DNA of 64,000 bases from Desulfonatronovibrio hydrogenovorans DSM 9292. GTDB taxonomy: Bacteria > Desulfobacterota > Desulfovibrionia > Desulfovibrionales > Desulfonatronovibrionaceae. Position numbers and translations under genes: made by a program. Below the pieces are notes generated by a model. That model did not search any database. It saw only the letters and a program-made list of their open reading frames with translations, and was not told the DNA's origin. Where the stretch lies: positions 124,001 through 188,000 of the forward strand of contig NZ_JMKT01000009.1 in assembly GCF_000686525.1 (NCBI RefSeq). Direction: 5' to 3'. The first letter of the stretch is position 1, and each line of letters begins with the position of its first letter. Positions 25,179 to 33,792 of this stretch are shown here, one piece after another.

Positions 25179-25643
25179 ATGAGCTATTATAAACCCTGTC
25201 CTTCCTGTGGTGAGCAGATCCAGTTTTATAAGAATCCTGTCCCAACGGTGGATATTGTCATCTATTCTCCCCCGGCCAGGCTGGTGCTGATTGAACGCAA
25301 GAATTTTCCGCATGGCTGGGCCCTTCCTGGCGGATTTGTGGATTATGGGGAAAGCGCTGAACTGGCGGCCATCCGGGAAGCAAAGGAAGAGACCGGTCTG
25401 GATGTGGTCTTAACCGGAATTCTGGGTGTTTATTCAGATCCGTCCAGAGACCCCAGATCGCACACCATCAGCACGGTTTTTACTGCTTATGCCCTGAATC
25501 TTGACCAGCTGCAGGGCGGTGACGATGCTTCCAGGGCGGCTCTTTTCCATTGGGATCGTCTGCCTGAGACTGCTTTTGATCATGATCAAATCCTTCTGGA
25601 CTTCAAGTTAAGCCAGACTAGATTCAGACCGGGCACTAGGTGA
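25179..25643 (+). CDS. Nudix hydrolase with N-terminal Zn-ribbon-like motif
   Basis: A 154-residue Nudix protein. The full Nudix box spans about residues 46-68 (GGFVDYGE ... REAKEETGL), with all metal-binding glutamates. The N-terminus has CPSCGEQI, one half of a zinc knuckle like that of NudC-type or ADP-ribose pyrophosphatase relatives. It likely hydrolyses a nucleoside diphosphate linked to another moiety (ADP-ribose or a nucleotide sugar). A GAGG site precedes the ATG. It lies 7 bp before a ROK kinase and upstream of glgA, so the gene set may handle sugar nucleotides. Substrate assignment is inference. Confidence 0.83.
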   Translation: MSYYKPCPSCGEQIQFYKNPVPTVDIVIYSPPARLVLIERKNFPHGWALPGGFVDYGESAELAAIREAKEETGLDVVLTGILGVYSDPSRDPRSHTISTVFTAYALNLDQLQGGDDASRAALFHWDRLPETAFDHDQILLDFKLSQTRFRPGTR

Positions 25644-25650
25644 TTCAACT

Positions 25651-26571
25651 ATGTTTATATGTCTTGACCTTGGAGGCAGTAATATCCGGGGAACCTGGTT
25701 CAGTGGTTCTGGTCAGTCCGGAATAATCCGGAAAAAAGTCAGGCCTGCTGACCTGGACGGGACTAAGGCCACTTTGAGGGAGCTTATCAGAGAAATTTCG
25801 TCTGACTGTCCGGCTGCCCCTGGAAAGATTGGTGTTGCAAGTGCCGGTCCCATGGATATAGAAAAAGGAACATACCTGACCCCCACCAATATGCCCGAGC
25901 TGAAGGGTTTTAATTTAAAGCGGTTTGTTCGGGAGTGTTTCGGGCTGGAGTCAGTTCTGGAGAACGATGCCCAGGCTGCAGCCTTGGGAGAGGCTTACAA
26001 GGGCTGTCTTGCCGGAGCAGATGATGCCATGGTCTTCACCCTGGGCACTGGTTTAGGATCAGGGGTCATCATGGATTCCAAAATATGGAGAGGTCGGCAT
26101 CCTGCCGGACCTGAGCTGGGACACCTCTATCTTGGACCCGGGCGAAAAATCAAATGTGGCTGCGGCCAGACCGGGTGCGCTGAAACATGGCTTAACGCCA
26201 GGGCGCTTTTTGATCTGGCGGTGAACAACTGTCCCGGTCTGGTTAAGCTCAAAGATATTGATGCCCTTCTGGTAGACAGGGATGTCCTGGCCCTGCAAAC
26301 CATGGAAAAATATGGACTAAGGCTGGGGCTTTATCTGAGTCAGGTCATATCAGTCTTTGGAATCACCAGGGTGGGCCTTAGCGGTGGCTTGAGCAGGCTG
26401 GCTCCTTTTTATGTCAAGGCAGTCCATAAGACCCTCAGACATAGACTGGGTAAAAGAAAGTGGCTGATTCCAGACAAGATCGGTATTGCTCCTGACCCGG
26501 AAATGAGTGCTCTTTGGGGGATGTGTTTTCTTCTGCAGAACAGCAGCAAACAAGAGCCGTCCGGGTTCTGA
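25651..26571 (+). CDS. ROK-family sugar kinase (glucokinase-like)
   Basis: A 306-residue ROK kinase. The phosphate-binding DLGGSNIRG is at residues 6-14, the catalytic Asp in ENDAQAAALGEA, and the zinc motif CGCGQTGCAETW near residue 169 with GPELGHLY upstream. The enzyme probably phosphorylates glucose or another hexose with ATP. It begins 7 bp after the Nudix gene and is followed 176 bp later by glycogen synthase, so glucose-6-phosphate entering glycogen metabolism is a sensible role. N-acetyl-hexosamine kinase activity is an alternative within the family. Confidence 0.85.
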   Translation: MFICLDLGGSNIRGTWFSGSGQSGIIRKKVRPADLDGTKATLRELIREISSDCPAAPGKIGVASAGPMDIEKGTYLTPTNMPELKGFNLKRFVRECFGLESVLENDAQAAALGEAYKGCLAGADDAMVFTLGTGLGSGVIMDSKIWRGRHPAGPELGHLYLGPGRKIKCGCGQTGCAETWLNARALFDLAVNNCPGLVKLKDIDALLVDRDVLALQTMEKYGLRLGLYLSQVISVFGITRVGLSGGLSRLAPFYVKAVHKTLRHRLGKRKWLIPDKIGIAPDPEMSALWGMCFLLQNSSKQEPSGF

Positions 26572-26747
26572 TCAGACCAATAATAATGACAGTTTGTCCA
26601 GCCTGTGGAATCATTTTTACCTGTAACCTTAAAATCTTCACTTTATCCGGTCTTTGCCTTGATTTTTGGTATCTGACAGGGTTATGATCAGCATAATCCA
26701 TCAGGTGGTCACGATATTTTGGGAAACATATTGCCAGTAGAGGAAGT

Positions 26748-28214
26748 ATGGACTTCAAGCCTGATATTTGTTTTGTAGCCTCGGAAATATACCCCTTTTC
26801 CAAAACCGGGGGGCTGGCGGATGTCATGGGGGTTCTGCCCCTGACCCTGCACAATATGGGATACAAAGTCTGTGTCATCACTCCTCTGTATGGCCGGATC
26901 GCAACCAGTGAGTTCAGTCCCCATCTGGTATATGAAGACCTAAATGTGGGCTATCCCTGGCCTGAAATCAAGACGGATATATTCCGGGCCGATTTCAAGG
27001 GGATGCCGGTCTATTTTATTGACCGTGGAGAATACTTTGACCGGCGTTATTATTACTGCACTTATCGGGGCGATTATTTTGACAATTGTGAAAGGTTTAT
27101 TTTTTTCTGCCGGGCTGCTCTGGCCCTGATGAAGAAAATGGCTCATGCTCCAGGCATAATCCATTCCCACGACTGGCACGCTGCCCTGCTTAATTCCTAT
27201 ATTTACTATCAGAAAAGATATGACCCTTTCTGGGCGGACACCTCCACGGTCTTTACTATTCATAACCTGGCCTTTCAGGGCAGGTTTTCGGTGCGTCTGT
27301 TCTGGGACTGCGGACTGCCTTACGAGGCCTGGAATATGGACGGGGTGGAGTTCTATGACAGTTTCAACCTGTTAAAGGGGGGAATCGCCCACGCTGACCT
27401 GGTCACCACTGTGAGTCCTTCTTATGCCAGGGAAATTCTGACTCCGGAATTTGGTTGCGGACTGGAGGGCATCCTGCAGAAAAGAAGCTCCCAGGTCACG
27501 GGCATACTCAACGGGGCAGATTACACGGTCTGGAATCCTGCAAAGGACAAATATCTTGAGGCCAACTATTCCTTGTCCAGACCTGAAGGAAAAATAATCT
27601 GCAAAAAAGATCTGATTCAGAACCTTTGCCTGCCTGAACGGCTCATGGACCGGCCTGTGCTTGGATTCATCGGAAGGCTGCGCAGCCAGAAAGGTATTGA
27701 CCTGCTTCTTGATATAGTGCCTGAGCTGGTCCGGAAGGATGTCGGGGTAGTCATCCTGGGTGAGGGTGAAGCTGAATATGAAGCCAGGCTGGTGGATCTG
27801 GTTGAGAAGTATCCGGATAATATTTCAGGTGTTGTCGGGTACACCGAGGAAATGGCTCACAAGATCCAGGCTGGAGCTGATATATTTCTGATGCCTTCCA
27901 GGTATGAACCCTGCGGACTGACCCAGATGTACAGCCTCCGGTATGGTACCCCGCCGGTGGCTACAGCAGTTGGAGGGCTTAAAGACACCATAATTCCCTA
28001 TCCGAAAAAAGATGCCAATGGTTTTGTTTTTGCTAATCCTTTGCCTGAGGAATTTCTCAAGGCCATTGAGAAGGCATTGGCGGTTTTTGAGGACAAAAAG
28101 GCCTGGGAAGGGATCAGGAAGAGGGGAATGAAAGCTGATTTTTCCTGGAAGAGATCGGCTGAAGTTTATGCCCAAGCTTATGCCAGGCTCGGATTGCGGG
28201 GCATAAGCAATTGA
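26748..28214 (+). CDS. glgA: Glycogen synthase (ADP-glucose type)
   Basis: A 488-residue GT5 enzyme that extends glycogen using ADP-glucose. The substrate-binding KTGG is at residues 19-22 ([10 protein letters not shown]), and the C-terminal GT-B domain has [14 protein letters not shown] and the catalytic [19 protein letters not shown] stretch. Length and motifs are complete. AGAGGAAGT is a good ribosome site before ATG 26748. It follows Nudix and ROK genes and precedes a SAP mini-protein and pdxA. No other glg gene is in the window. Confidence 0.95.
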   Translation: MDFKPDICFVASEIYPFSKTGGLADVMGVLPLTLHNMGYKVCVITPLYGRIATSEFSPHLVYEDLNVGYPWPEIKTDIFRADFKGMPVYFIDRGEYFDRRYYYCTYRGDYFDNCERFIFFCRAALALMKKMAHAPGIIHSHDWHAALLNSYIYYQKRYDPFWADTSTVFTIHNLAFQGRFSVRLFWDCGLPYEAWNMDGVEFYDSFNLLKGGIAHADLVTTVSPSYAREILTPEFGCGLEGILQKRSSQVTGILNGADYTVWNPAKDKYLEANYSLSRPEGKIICKKDLIQNLCLPERLMDRPVLGFIGRLRSQKGIDLLLDIVPELVRKDVGVVILGEGEAEYEARLVDLVEKYPDNISGVVGYTEEMAHKIQAGADIFLMPSRYEPCGLTQMYSLRYGTPPVATAVGGLKDTIIPYPKKDANGFVFANPLPEEFLKAIEKALAVFEDKKAWEGIRKRGMKADFSWKRSAEVYAQAYARLGLRGISN

Positions 28215-28215
28215 T

Positions 28216-28240
28216 GCCCCTGACTTGGGGCTGTTTATTT
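28216..28240 (+). terminator. Weak terminator-like hairpin after glgA
   Basis: GCCCC (28216-28220) pairs with GGGGC (28227-28231) around a six-base loop, followed by TGTTTATTTT. The short stem and interrupted T-tract make it a weak or partial terminator, possibly allowing read-through into the SAP mini-protein and pdxA. Confidence 0.35.
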
Positions 28241-28267
28241 TAACAGGGCGCAGGTGAGGAGACAGCC

Positions 28268-28468
28268 ATGAAAATGAAGGAAATAAGGCAACTGGCCAAA
28301 AACAGAGAAATCAAAATTCCTTTTGTGGTGACCAAAATTGAAGCGGTCCGCATGATTCAGAGGTCTGAGGGTAATTTTGACTGTTTTGCCAGGGCGTGTG
28401 AAGGGTTCTGCGACCAGTCCGGATGTATTTTTTATCAGGATTGTATGGAGTTATCCCCCAAAGAGTAG
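28268..28468 (+). CDS. SAP-motif Cys-rich mini-protein
   Basis: A 66-residue protein. The N-terminal part KMKEIRQLAKNREIKIPFVVTKIEAVRMIQ is a SAP-type helix-turn-helix usually used for DNA or RNA binding. The C-terminal half carries five cysteines with spacing C-x4-C-x3-C-x4-C-x5-C, between NFDCF and QDCMEL, suggesting a metal or Fe-S site. Homologues with this layout occur in sulfate-reducing deltaproteobacteria and are uncharacterised. A GAGGAG site precedes the ATG. Its stop is 3 bp before the pdxA start, so it is translated on the same mRNA. Confidence 0.75.
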   Translation: MKMKEIRQLAKNREIKIPFVVTKIEAVRMIQRSEGNFDCFARACEGFCDQSGCIFYQDCMELSPKE

Positions 28469-28471
28469 CTT

Positions 28472-29461
28472 GTGCCTTCACTGATATACACCCTTGGCGA
28501 TCCGGCAGGTCTGGGTCCAGAACTTCTTTTTCTGTCCTCCGGCCTGGAACTTTTTTCCCGGAACAATTCCCTGCTGGTGATAGGTCCGGAAAGCATCCTT
28601 GAGCATCACGCACGTTTACTTGGGCGTTCCATTTTCTGGCAGCGTACGGAGGATCCAGGCAGTATCGCCAGTAGTCCTTGCGGGATTTATCTGTATGAGC
28701 CTTCCGGGCTTGCAGGGCTGAGGTATAATCCAGGCCAGGGCAGTTCAGATACGGGTTTTGCTGCCGGGATCAGCCTGAAAGAAGCCTGTGCAATACTGAA
28801 CAAAGGACTGGCCCAGGCCTTGGTGACTGGTCCTTTGAACAAGGCTTTCCTTCAAGATGCTGGTTTTGATTTCAGCGGTCATACAGAATTTCTGGCTGAC
28901 TATTTTGGCCTGCAGCCGGACAAGGTCTGCATGCATCTATGTGGAAAACGCCTCCGGGTCAGTCTGGTCACCACCCATCCTCCCTTAAGAAAAGTTCCTG
29001 AACTGATTACTAAAGATAGAATTGTTCATTGTCTCAAGCTGACCTGCGAGTTCACCATGAATCTTGGCCTGACTGGGCCAGTGGCAGTGTGTGGCCTCAA
29101 CCCCCACGCCGGGGAGCAGGGCAGGATCGGCAATGAAGAATCAACTCTGATCAGTCCGGCCATAGATGAGGCCCTGAAACAGGGGCTGAATGTCAACGGC
29201 CCTTTTCCGGCAGATACGGTTTTTTCCAGGGCCATGAAAGGAGAATTTTCAGCAGTCCTGGCCATGTACCATGACCAGGGTCTTGGGCCATTAAAGGTTG
29301 TGGAATTCGGAAGCTCAGTCAATATAACCCTGGGATTGCCCATTGTCAGAACATCGGTGGACCATGGCACCGGCTATGACCTGGCCGGAACAGGGAGGGC
29401 CGATCCAGGAAGCCTGGACAGGGCCTTTGAACTGGCCTTAAGGCTTGCCTCAAATTCATAG
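28472..29461 (+). CDS. pdxA: 4-hydroxythreonine-4-phosphate dehydrogenase
   Basis: A 329-residue PdxA enzyme that oxidises 4-phosphohydroxy-threonine for pyridoxal 5'-phosphate synthesis. It contains YTLGDPAGLGPE at the N-terminus, LVTGPLNKAFLQDAGFDFSGHTEFLAD, LNPHAGEQGRIGNEE and the metal-binding YHDQGLGPLK and TSVDHGTGYDLAGTGRADP regions. The start is GTG 28472, three bases after the previous stop; there is no better ATG, and the first family motif begins at residue 6. Coupling to the SAP mini-protein is likely. Confidence 0.93.
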   Translation: MPSLIYTLGDPAGLGPELLFLSSGLELFSRNNSLLVIGPESILEHHARLLGRSIFWQRTEDPGSIASSPCGIYLYEPSGLAGLRYNPGQGSSDTGFAAGISLKEACAILNKGLAQALVTGPLNKAFLQDAGFDFSGHTEFLADYFGLQPDKVCMHLCGKRLRVSLVTTHPPLRKVPELITKDRIVHCLKLTCEFTMNLGLTGPVAVCGLNPHAGEQGRIGNEESTLISPAIDEALKQGLNVNGPFPADTVFSRAMKGEFSAVLAMYHDQGLGPLKVVEFGSSVNITLGLPIVRTSVDHGTGYDLAGTGRADPGSLDRAFELALRLASNS

Positions 29462-29607
29462 TCTGTCATGATCTCCTGATCTGTCTTTCCTGCTACAGGT
29501 CAGCTTTGCTCCTGATCCGTTTCTTGATATTTAGCCTTCTTTTTAATAAGCCTGCCTCTTTGGAAAAAAACAAAACTGGAATACCTGTAACTGAAAAGGA
29601 GTAACAG

Positions 29608-30168
29608 ATGTCTTCACAAACTCCGGCCTATGTTGACATATCCAAGCGTTTGCAGGGCCTGCGGGAAGCCATGGAACTGACCCATGAAGACATGGCTTCC
29701 AAGCTTGGTCTTGATGTGGAAAAGGTCAGGCTTTATGAGTCCGGAACAACTGAAATTCCGGTCAGCTACCTGTTTGAAATGGCCAAGCTGTGCCATGTGG
29801 ACTTGACAGTCCTGGTGTCCGGATCCGAGGCCCATTTGCATAACCATGCCCTGGTCAGAAAAGGCAAGGGCATGAGTGTGGAACGCAGAAAAGACTATGA
29901 CTACAAAAGCCTGGCCTATGGATTCACTGGCCGCAGGATGGAGCCTTTTCTGGTCAGGGTTCCAGCTAAGGATGAATCCCAGCTCACATATAATGAGCAT
30001 CCAGGTCAGGAATTTATCCATGTTCTTAAAGGAAAACTTGAAATTCGCCTGGAGGACAAGATCCTGGTCCTTGAACCTGGTGACAGTCTTTATTTTACTT
30101 CCAGGACCCCCCATGCCCTGCGCGGTCTGGACGGTCAGGATGCCGAGTTCATTGATGTGATTATTTAG
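29608..30168 (+). CDS. XRE-family regulator with C-terminal cupin
   Basis: A 186-residue transcription regulator: helix-turn-helix at residues 10-65 (LQGLREAMELTHEDMASKLGL) and a cupin beta-barrel at about 115-185 with EFIHVLKGKLEIRLEDK and LEPGDSLYFTSRTPHALRG. The cupin has the His motif TPHAL but no complete metal triad is obvious. It belongs to the type that controls the acyl-CoA synthetase gene next to it; such pairs are common in Desulfovibrionales. AAAAGGAG is its ribosome site. The ligand is unknown but may be an acyl or aromatic acid. Confidence 0.85.
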   Translation: MSSQTPAYVDISKRLQGLREAMELTHEDMASKLGLDVEKVRLYESGTTEIPVSYLFEMAKLCHVDLTVLVSGSEAHLHNHALVRKGKGMSVERRKDYDYKSLAYGFTGRRMEPFLVRVPAKDESQLTYNEHPGQEFIHVLKGKLEIRLEDKILVLEPGDSLYFTSRTPHALRGLDGQDAEFIDVII

Positions 30169-30304
30169 CAGGCCAGCTGGTATGAACTGAATTTCCTGGA
30201 CCTGTTCTTCTTGTTTCATACATGCTCCCGGACGGTTTAACCGGATTTCAGACAATCCAGGGAGCAAGGTTTAACCCAAGATACTTTTGATTATGAGGAC
30301 CCTG

Positions 30305-31945
30305 ATGCTTACTAAGGAAAAATACAGAAGTTATGAAGAGTTTCAAAAACAGTTCAACGTAGATATACCGGAAAATTTCAATTTTGCCTTTGATATTATT
30401 GATGCATATGCCCGCAGATCTCCTGACGCCCCGGCCATGATCCATATTAATGACCAAGGCAAACGGACTGAATACACCCTGGGCTTTTTCTCAAAAGAAT
30501 CATCACGGCTGGCCAATGGATTGAAGAAAAAAGGAGTGTCCAGGGGGGACCGGGTTATGATTATCCTGTACCGCAGGGTTGAATTCTGGGTAACCATGCT
30601 GGCCCTGCATAAAATCGGGGCTGTGGCTGTCCCGTCCCCGTCTTTGCTTACTCCCAAGGACATCATCTATCGGGTCAACTTTGCCGGAATCAAGGCTGTG
30701 GTCTGTGAGGACAGTGTTTCAGATAAGGTCAATGAAGCCCGGACTGAATGTCCTGAACTGACCGTGCTGGTGGAAGCGGGGGAAGCAGATCCCGGCAGCG
30801 GGTGGCACGGATACGCTGAGCTTACCAATGGTGAATCAACCGTGTTTCCCGAGGATGAAAAACCCGGAGGGAGCGACCCTCTGCTTATTTTCTTTTCATC
30901 AGGGACAACAGGGCCACCTAAAATGGTGGAACACACCCATGACTATCCCCTTGGCCACTGGACAACAGCTGCTTACTGGCATGATCTGGAACCCGGTGAT
31001 ATTCATCTGACTCTGGCTGATACAGGCTGGGGCAAGGCGGTCTGGGGAAAGTTTTATGGACAATGGATGGCCAGGGCTGTTGTTTTTGTCTATGATTTCC
31101 GGGGGAAATTCACGCCGGACGCACTGCTGGATATTCTTTCCAGACATAAGGTTGCCAGTTTCTGTGCACCCCCGACGGTTTACCGGTTTCTCATCCGGGA
31201 AGACCTGCGCCGGTACGATCTTTCAAGCCTGAAGCATTGTACAACAGCTGGTGAGCTTTTGAATGATAGTGTGTTTCATGCCTGGAAGGAGGCTACTGGA
31301 CTTCCTATTTACGAGGGATACGGCCAGACAGAAACCACCCTGCAGGTAGCGACTTTCCCGTTTATGAATCCTAAGCCCGGTTCCATTGGCAAACCTGCCC
31401 CTGGCTGGGAGATCCACCTTCTGGATGAAAATGATCAGCCGGTAGCAACTGGGGATGAGGGTGAGATCTGCGTTCAAATTGATCCGTCCAGGCCCACAGG
31501 GCTTTTTACCGGATATTTAAGGGAACCTGAAAAGACAGCCGGAGTCATGAAGGGTGGGTTTTATCATACCGGGGATAAGGCCTGGATGGATGAGGACGGA
31601 TACCTGTGGTTCCTGGGCCGGGTGGATGATCTGATCAAAAGTTCGGGTTACCGCATTGGACCATTTGAAGTGGAAAGTGCCCTGATTACCCATCCGGCAG
31701 TTGTTGAAGCAGCAGTTACCGGGGTGCCTGACGAGGTGCGGGGGCAGGTAGTCAAGGCCACTGTTGTTCTGGCCTCTGGATATGAAGCTGGTGAAGATTT
31801 GACCAGACAGCTTCAGGAGCATGTCAAAAAGGTCACTGCTCCGTATAAGTATCCCAGGATCATTGACTACGTGTCTGAGCTTCCCAAAACCATAAGCGGT
31901 AAAATTAAACGGGCTGAAATCAGGGAGAAGGATTCAGGGAAGTGA
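30305..31945 (+). CDS. Acyl-CoA synthetase (AMP-forming, medium-chain type)
   Basis: A 546-residue member of the adenylate-forming family that makes an acyl-CoA from a carboxylic acid, ATP and CoA. It has the P-loop motif FFSSGTTGPPKMVEHTH, the A5 motif GYGQTETT, and the A8/A10 region YHTGDKAWMDEDGYLWFLGRVDD ... PKTISGKIKRAEI with the terminal catalytic lysine. Starts at 30287 (TTG) and 30293 are in frame, but ATG 30305 has GAGGA five bases upstream and is chosen. It follows an XRE-cupin regulator and precedes a Nudix gene with a 1-bp overlap. Substrate: a medium-chain or aromatic acid, by family only. Confidence 0.88.
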   Translation: MLTKEKYRSYEEFQKQFNVDIPENFNFAFDIIDAYARRSPDAPAMIHINDQGKRTEYTLGFFSKESSRLANGLKKKGVSRGDRVMIILYRRVEFWVTMLALHKIGAVAVPSPSLLTPKDIIYRVNFAGIKAVVCEDSVSDKVNEARTECPELTVLVEAGEADPGSGWHGYAELTNGESTVFPEDEKPGGSDPLLIFFSSGTTGPPKMVEHTHDYPLGHWTTAAYWHDLEPGDIHLTLADTGWGKAVWGKFYGQWMARAVVFVYDFRGKFTPDALLDILSRHKVASFCAPPTVYRFLIREDLRRYDLSSLKHCTTAGELLNDSVFHAWKEATGLPIYEGYGQTETTLQVATFPFMNPKPGSIGKPAPGWEIHLLDENDQPVATGDEGEICVQIDPSRPTGLFTGYLREPEKTAGVMKGGFYHTGDKAWMDEDGYLWFLGRVDDLIKSSGYRIGPFEVESALITHPAVVEAAVTGVPDEVRGQVVKATVVLASGYEAGEDLTRQLQEHVKKVTAPYKYPRIIDYVSELPKTISGKIKRAEIREKDSGK

Positions 31946-32370
31946 TGGGGCTGGATTCTGGAGCTGTCCATTTGCCAAGAGTGGCAGTGGGAGCTGTTGT
32001 CAGACATGATAGTGGCTTTTTGTTGGTCAGGAGGGCCAATGCTCCTTCCAGGGGCAGGTGGGCAGTCCCAGGAGGAAAGGTTCATCCCGGGGAGACACTT
32101 AAGCAGGCTGTCCAGCGGGAGGTCCTGGAAGAGACAGGGATCATTGTCCGGGCCCTTGAACCGATCTACGCCTTTGACTTTATTGAGCGGGACCAGGATG
32201 ACAGGATCCTGTTCCATTATGTCATAGTTGACCTGCTGGCTGAATATGTTTCCGGCCGGATCAAACCTGGGAGTGACGCCCTGGAGGCACTCTGGGTTCC
32301 AGAGCATGAACTGGATAAATATGGCCTGAATTCTGCTACTCTTGATCTTTTTAAAAGGTTTTCCGGGTAA
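31945..32370 (+). CDS. Nudix hydrolase (second copy)
   Basis: A 141-residue Nudix protein with an intact box GKVHPGETLKQAVQREV ... EETGI and a preceding GRWAVPGG. The start overlaps the acyl-CoA synthetase stop as TGATG, so it is co-translated. It might clean up acyl-adenylates or CoA-type compounds, or act on NTPs like the MutT group; the placement after the synthetase favours the first, which is inference. Downstream it abuts a lipoprotein gene with no gap (TAAATG). Confidence 0.85.
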   Translation: MGLDSGAVHLPRVAVGAVVRHDSGFLLVRRANAPSRGRWAVPGGKVHPGETLKQAVQREVLEETGIIVRALEPIYAFDFIERDQDDRILFHYVIVDLLAEYVSGRIKPGSDALEALWVPEHELDKYGLNSATLDLFKRFSG

Positions 32371-33006
32371 ATGCGCTTATCTGATCTGCTGCTGTCTGCA
32401 TGTTCATTACCCAGGTTATGCCTGTTTTTTCTTGCCCTGGCAGTTTTAGGCTGCTCTGCTCGATCTCCGGACGATCTTTTTACGAGGTACGGCATTGGCA
32501 GCCCTGCAGTGCAGCACGTTAGGGTCTGCGTCTCCTATGCCTGCAGGCATCATGAAGTAGCTGGATTTGAACCTTGGGAATGGGAATTAGTGGTTCAAAA
32601 GATGCATCCAGAACAGAACGATTCCCCAGAACTTGAACGGGATCGAATTTCAAAGACAGTCGGGCTGATGGAAGAAATTATTGGCCCTAAAGTTGGCACG
32701 CAGTATAATAAAGCCAGAAACAGGCCTGGACCAAAGGGAACCAGACAACTGGACTGCATTGCCGAGACAGTCAACACAACCATCTACCTGACCCTTCTGG
32801 AAGATGAGCATCTCCTGCTTTACCACCAGGTGGCTGGTCCGGCCAAAAGAGGGCCCATGAACCTGACCTTCTGGCACTATTCAGCTGTGGTCAAAGAGAC
32901 AATACCTGGTAGAAGATTTGCTGTTGATCCATGGTTTAATGATAATGGCCATCCAGCTACTGTTGTCCCCCTTGATGAGTGGCTGTCCGGGTATTCCCCT
33001 GACTAG
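32371..33006 (+). CDS. Lipoprotein with transglutaminase-like Cys-His-Asp pattern
   Basis: A 211-residue protein with a signal peptide and lipobox (ALAVLGC, cleavage near residue 28), so it is probably anchored in the envelope. No domain name is certain, but the core carries C129 (LDCIAET), H169 (FWHYSAVV) and D186 (FAVDPWF), in the order and spacing of transglutaminase-like cysteine hydrolases. The VDPW segment resembles the family's Asp-containing strand. A function as a peptidase or amidase in the periplasm is inferred. It starts on the base after the Nudix stop, as the last of a four-gene chain from the XRE-cupin gene. Nothing in the domestic context points to the substrate. Confidence 0.62.
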   Translation: MRLSDLLLSACSLPRLCLFFLALAVLGCSARSPDDLFTRYGIGSPAVQHVRVCVSYACRHHEVAGFEPWEWELVVQKMHPEQNDSPELERDRISKTVGLMEEIIGPKVGTQYNKARNRPGPKGTRQLDCIAETVNTTIYLTLLEDEHLLLYHQVAGPAKRGPMNLTFWHYSAVVKETIPGRRFAVDPWFNDNGHPATVVPLDEWLSGYSPD

Positions 33007-33166
33007 CTGTGGTTTTTTTATTGAAAGAGCCTTTTCTGTTCTGAGATCTGTGACCTGCTCTTAAAGCATGGTTTTTTAGATATGTATAGTAGATTGAAGA
33101 TCAGGAAAATGGTCTATTCCGGCAGGATAAGATATTAATTTGGAATCAGGAAAAAGATTATGGATA

Positions 33167-33376
33167 TCAGAACAGGCAGATGATCAGTATTGAAATAATC
33201 AGAGTTCTCATTTTTTCCCCTCCTTGTAATGGCTGAGGACCCAGTTTTTTGTTCTTTGAGACCTGCTCAATGGTCTTGCCATCTATTTTGCAAAAATAAG
33301 GCCGGAATCCTGGCCTGCCATTTAAAAAACTGATTATATTTTTATCAATAAAGTTAGCAAGTTGTAAGTTGATCAT
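33167..33376 (-). CDS. Putative small protein ending in a hydrophobic peptide
   Basis: A 69-residue open frame starting with ATG in an ATGA overlap with the frame-shifted remnant upstream. Its first 55 residues are ordinary; the last 14 (MRTLIISILIICLF) are hydrophobic and begin at an internal ATG (33211) that has its own strong AAGGAGG site eight bases upstream. Two readings are possible: the whole 69-residue protein, or a free 14-residue hydrophobic peptide or truncated signal peptide from 33211 to 33167. No family is recognised. It probably belongs to a decaying small operon. Confidence 0.35.
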   Translation of the reverse strand: MINLQLANFIDKNIISFLNGRPGFRPYFCKIDGKTIEQVSKNKKLGPQPLQGGEKMRTLIISILIICLF

Positions 33377-33628
33377 TGTTCAGGGCTTTTAGGTGTCCAT
33401 CCAGGCAGATAACGCTGATCCTGTCCTGTTACAAACTTGTAATTCAGGTTACTGTAGAGAGTTGGCTTCCAGGGAATATTGACTGGAGATGGTGGTTTTC
33501 CTGATAACCCCTTAAACAGGCTGGCGATTCCAGCAGTCCATGGATTTATATTTGTCTTTATCTGATACCCGGATCAGTTTTACCTGGTTCTTGCGAAGAC
33601 AATTGTCCGGGGTTACACTGTCAACCAT
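33373..33628 (-). pseudogene. Frame-shifted small gene
   Basis: Two protein-like frames meet on the minus strand. The first runs from ATG 33628 (MVDSVTPDNCLRKNQVKLIR ...) to near 33540. The second, one base out, runs to TGA at 33373 (WTAGIASLFKGLSGKPP ... LPGWTPKSPEQ). Removing one A in the run near 33540 would join them as a protein of about 85 residues. The stop overlaps the next ATG by ATGA, as expected from a real operon. Either the gene is broken or there is a sequencing error; the family is not recognised. Confidence 0.42.
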
Positions 33629-33792
33629 CCCAGCTCAGTTGTTATAGTGAGCAAAAAAGCAGAACATCAGATTGTCATGGACCATTGGGGCTTTCATAAT
33701 AACAGGATTGAGCACAGATAAATGGATAATTAGACAGGTTAGAGATTAAAAGCGGACCAGAAGCAGTGGTGACTGGTAAAAGGAGTAATGTC

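Larger units (their letters stand above)
33007..33792. other. 786-bp region with eroded minus-strand genes
   Basis: Apart from the minus-strand remnants listed at 33167 and 33373, the stretch holds only the leader of the metallo-beta-lactamase gene, with AAAGGAG seven bases before ATG 33793. No terminator, RNA or repeat was found. The composition is more AT-rich in 33040-33200, consistent with decay or an intergenic spacer. Confidence 0.45.

Noticed and set aside
24895-25182. Plus-strand frame across the orphan terminator and Nudix leader
   Set aside because: The frame is read straight through a strong intrinsic terminator, has no ribosome site, and its translation is not protein-like.
26560-26580. 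TCTGATCAGA palindrome at the end of the ROK gene
   Set aside because: Ten bases only, overlapping a stop codon; expected by chance in a 64-kb window.
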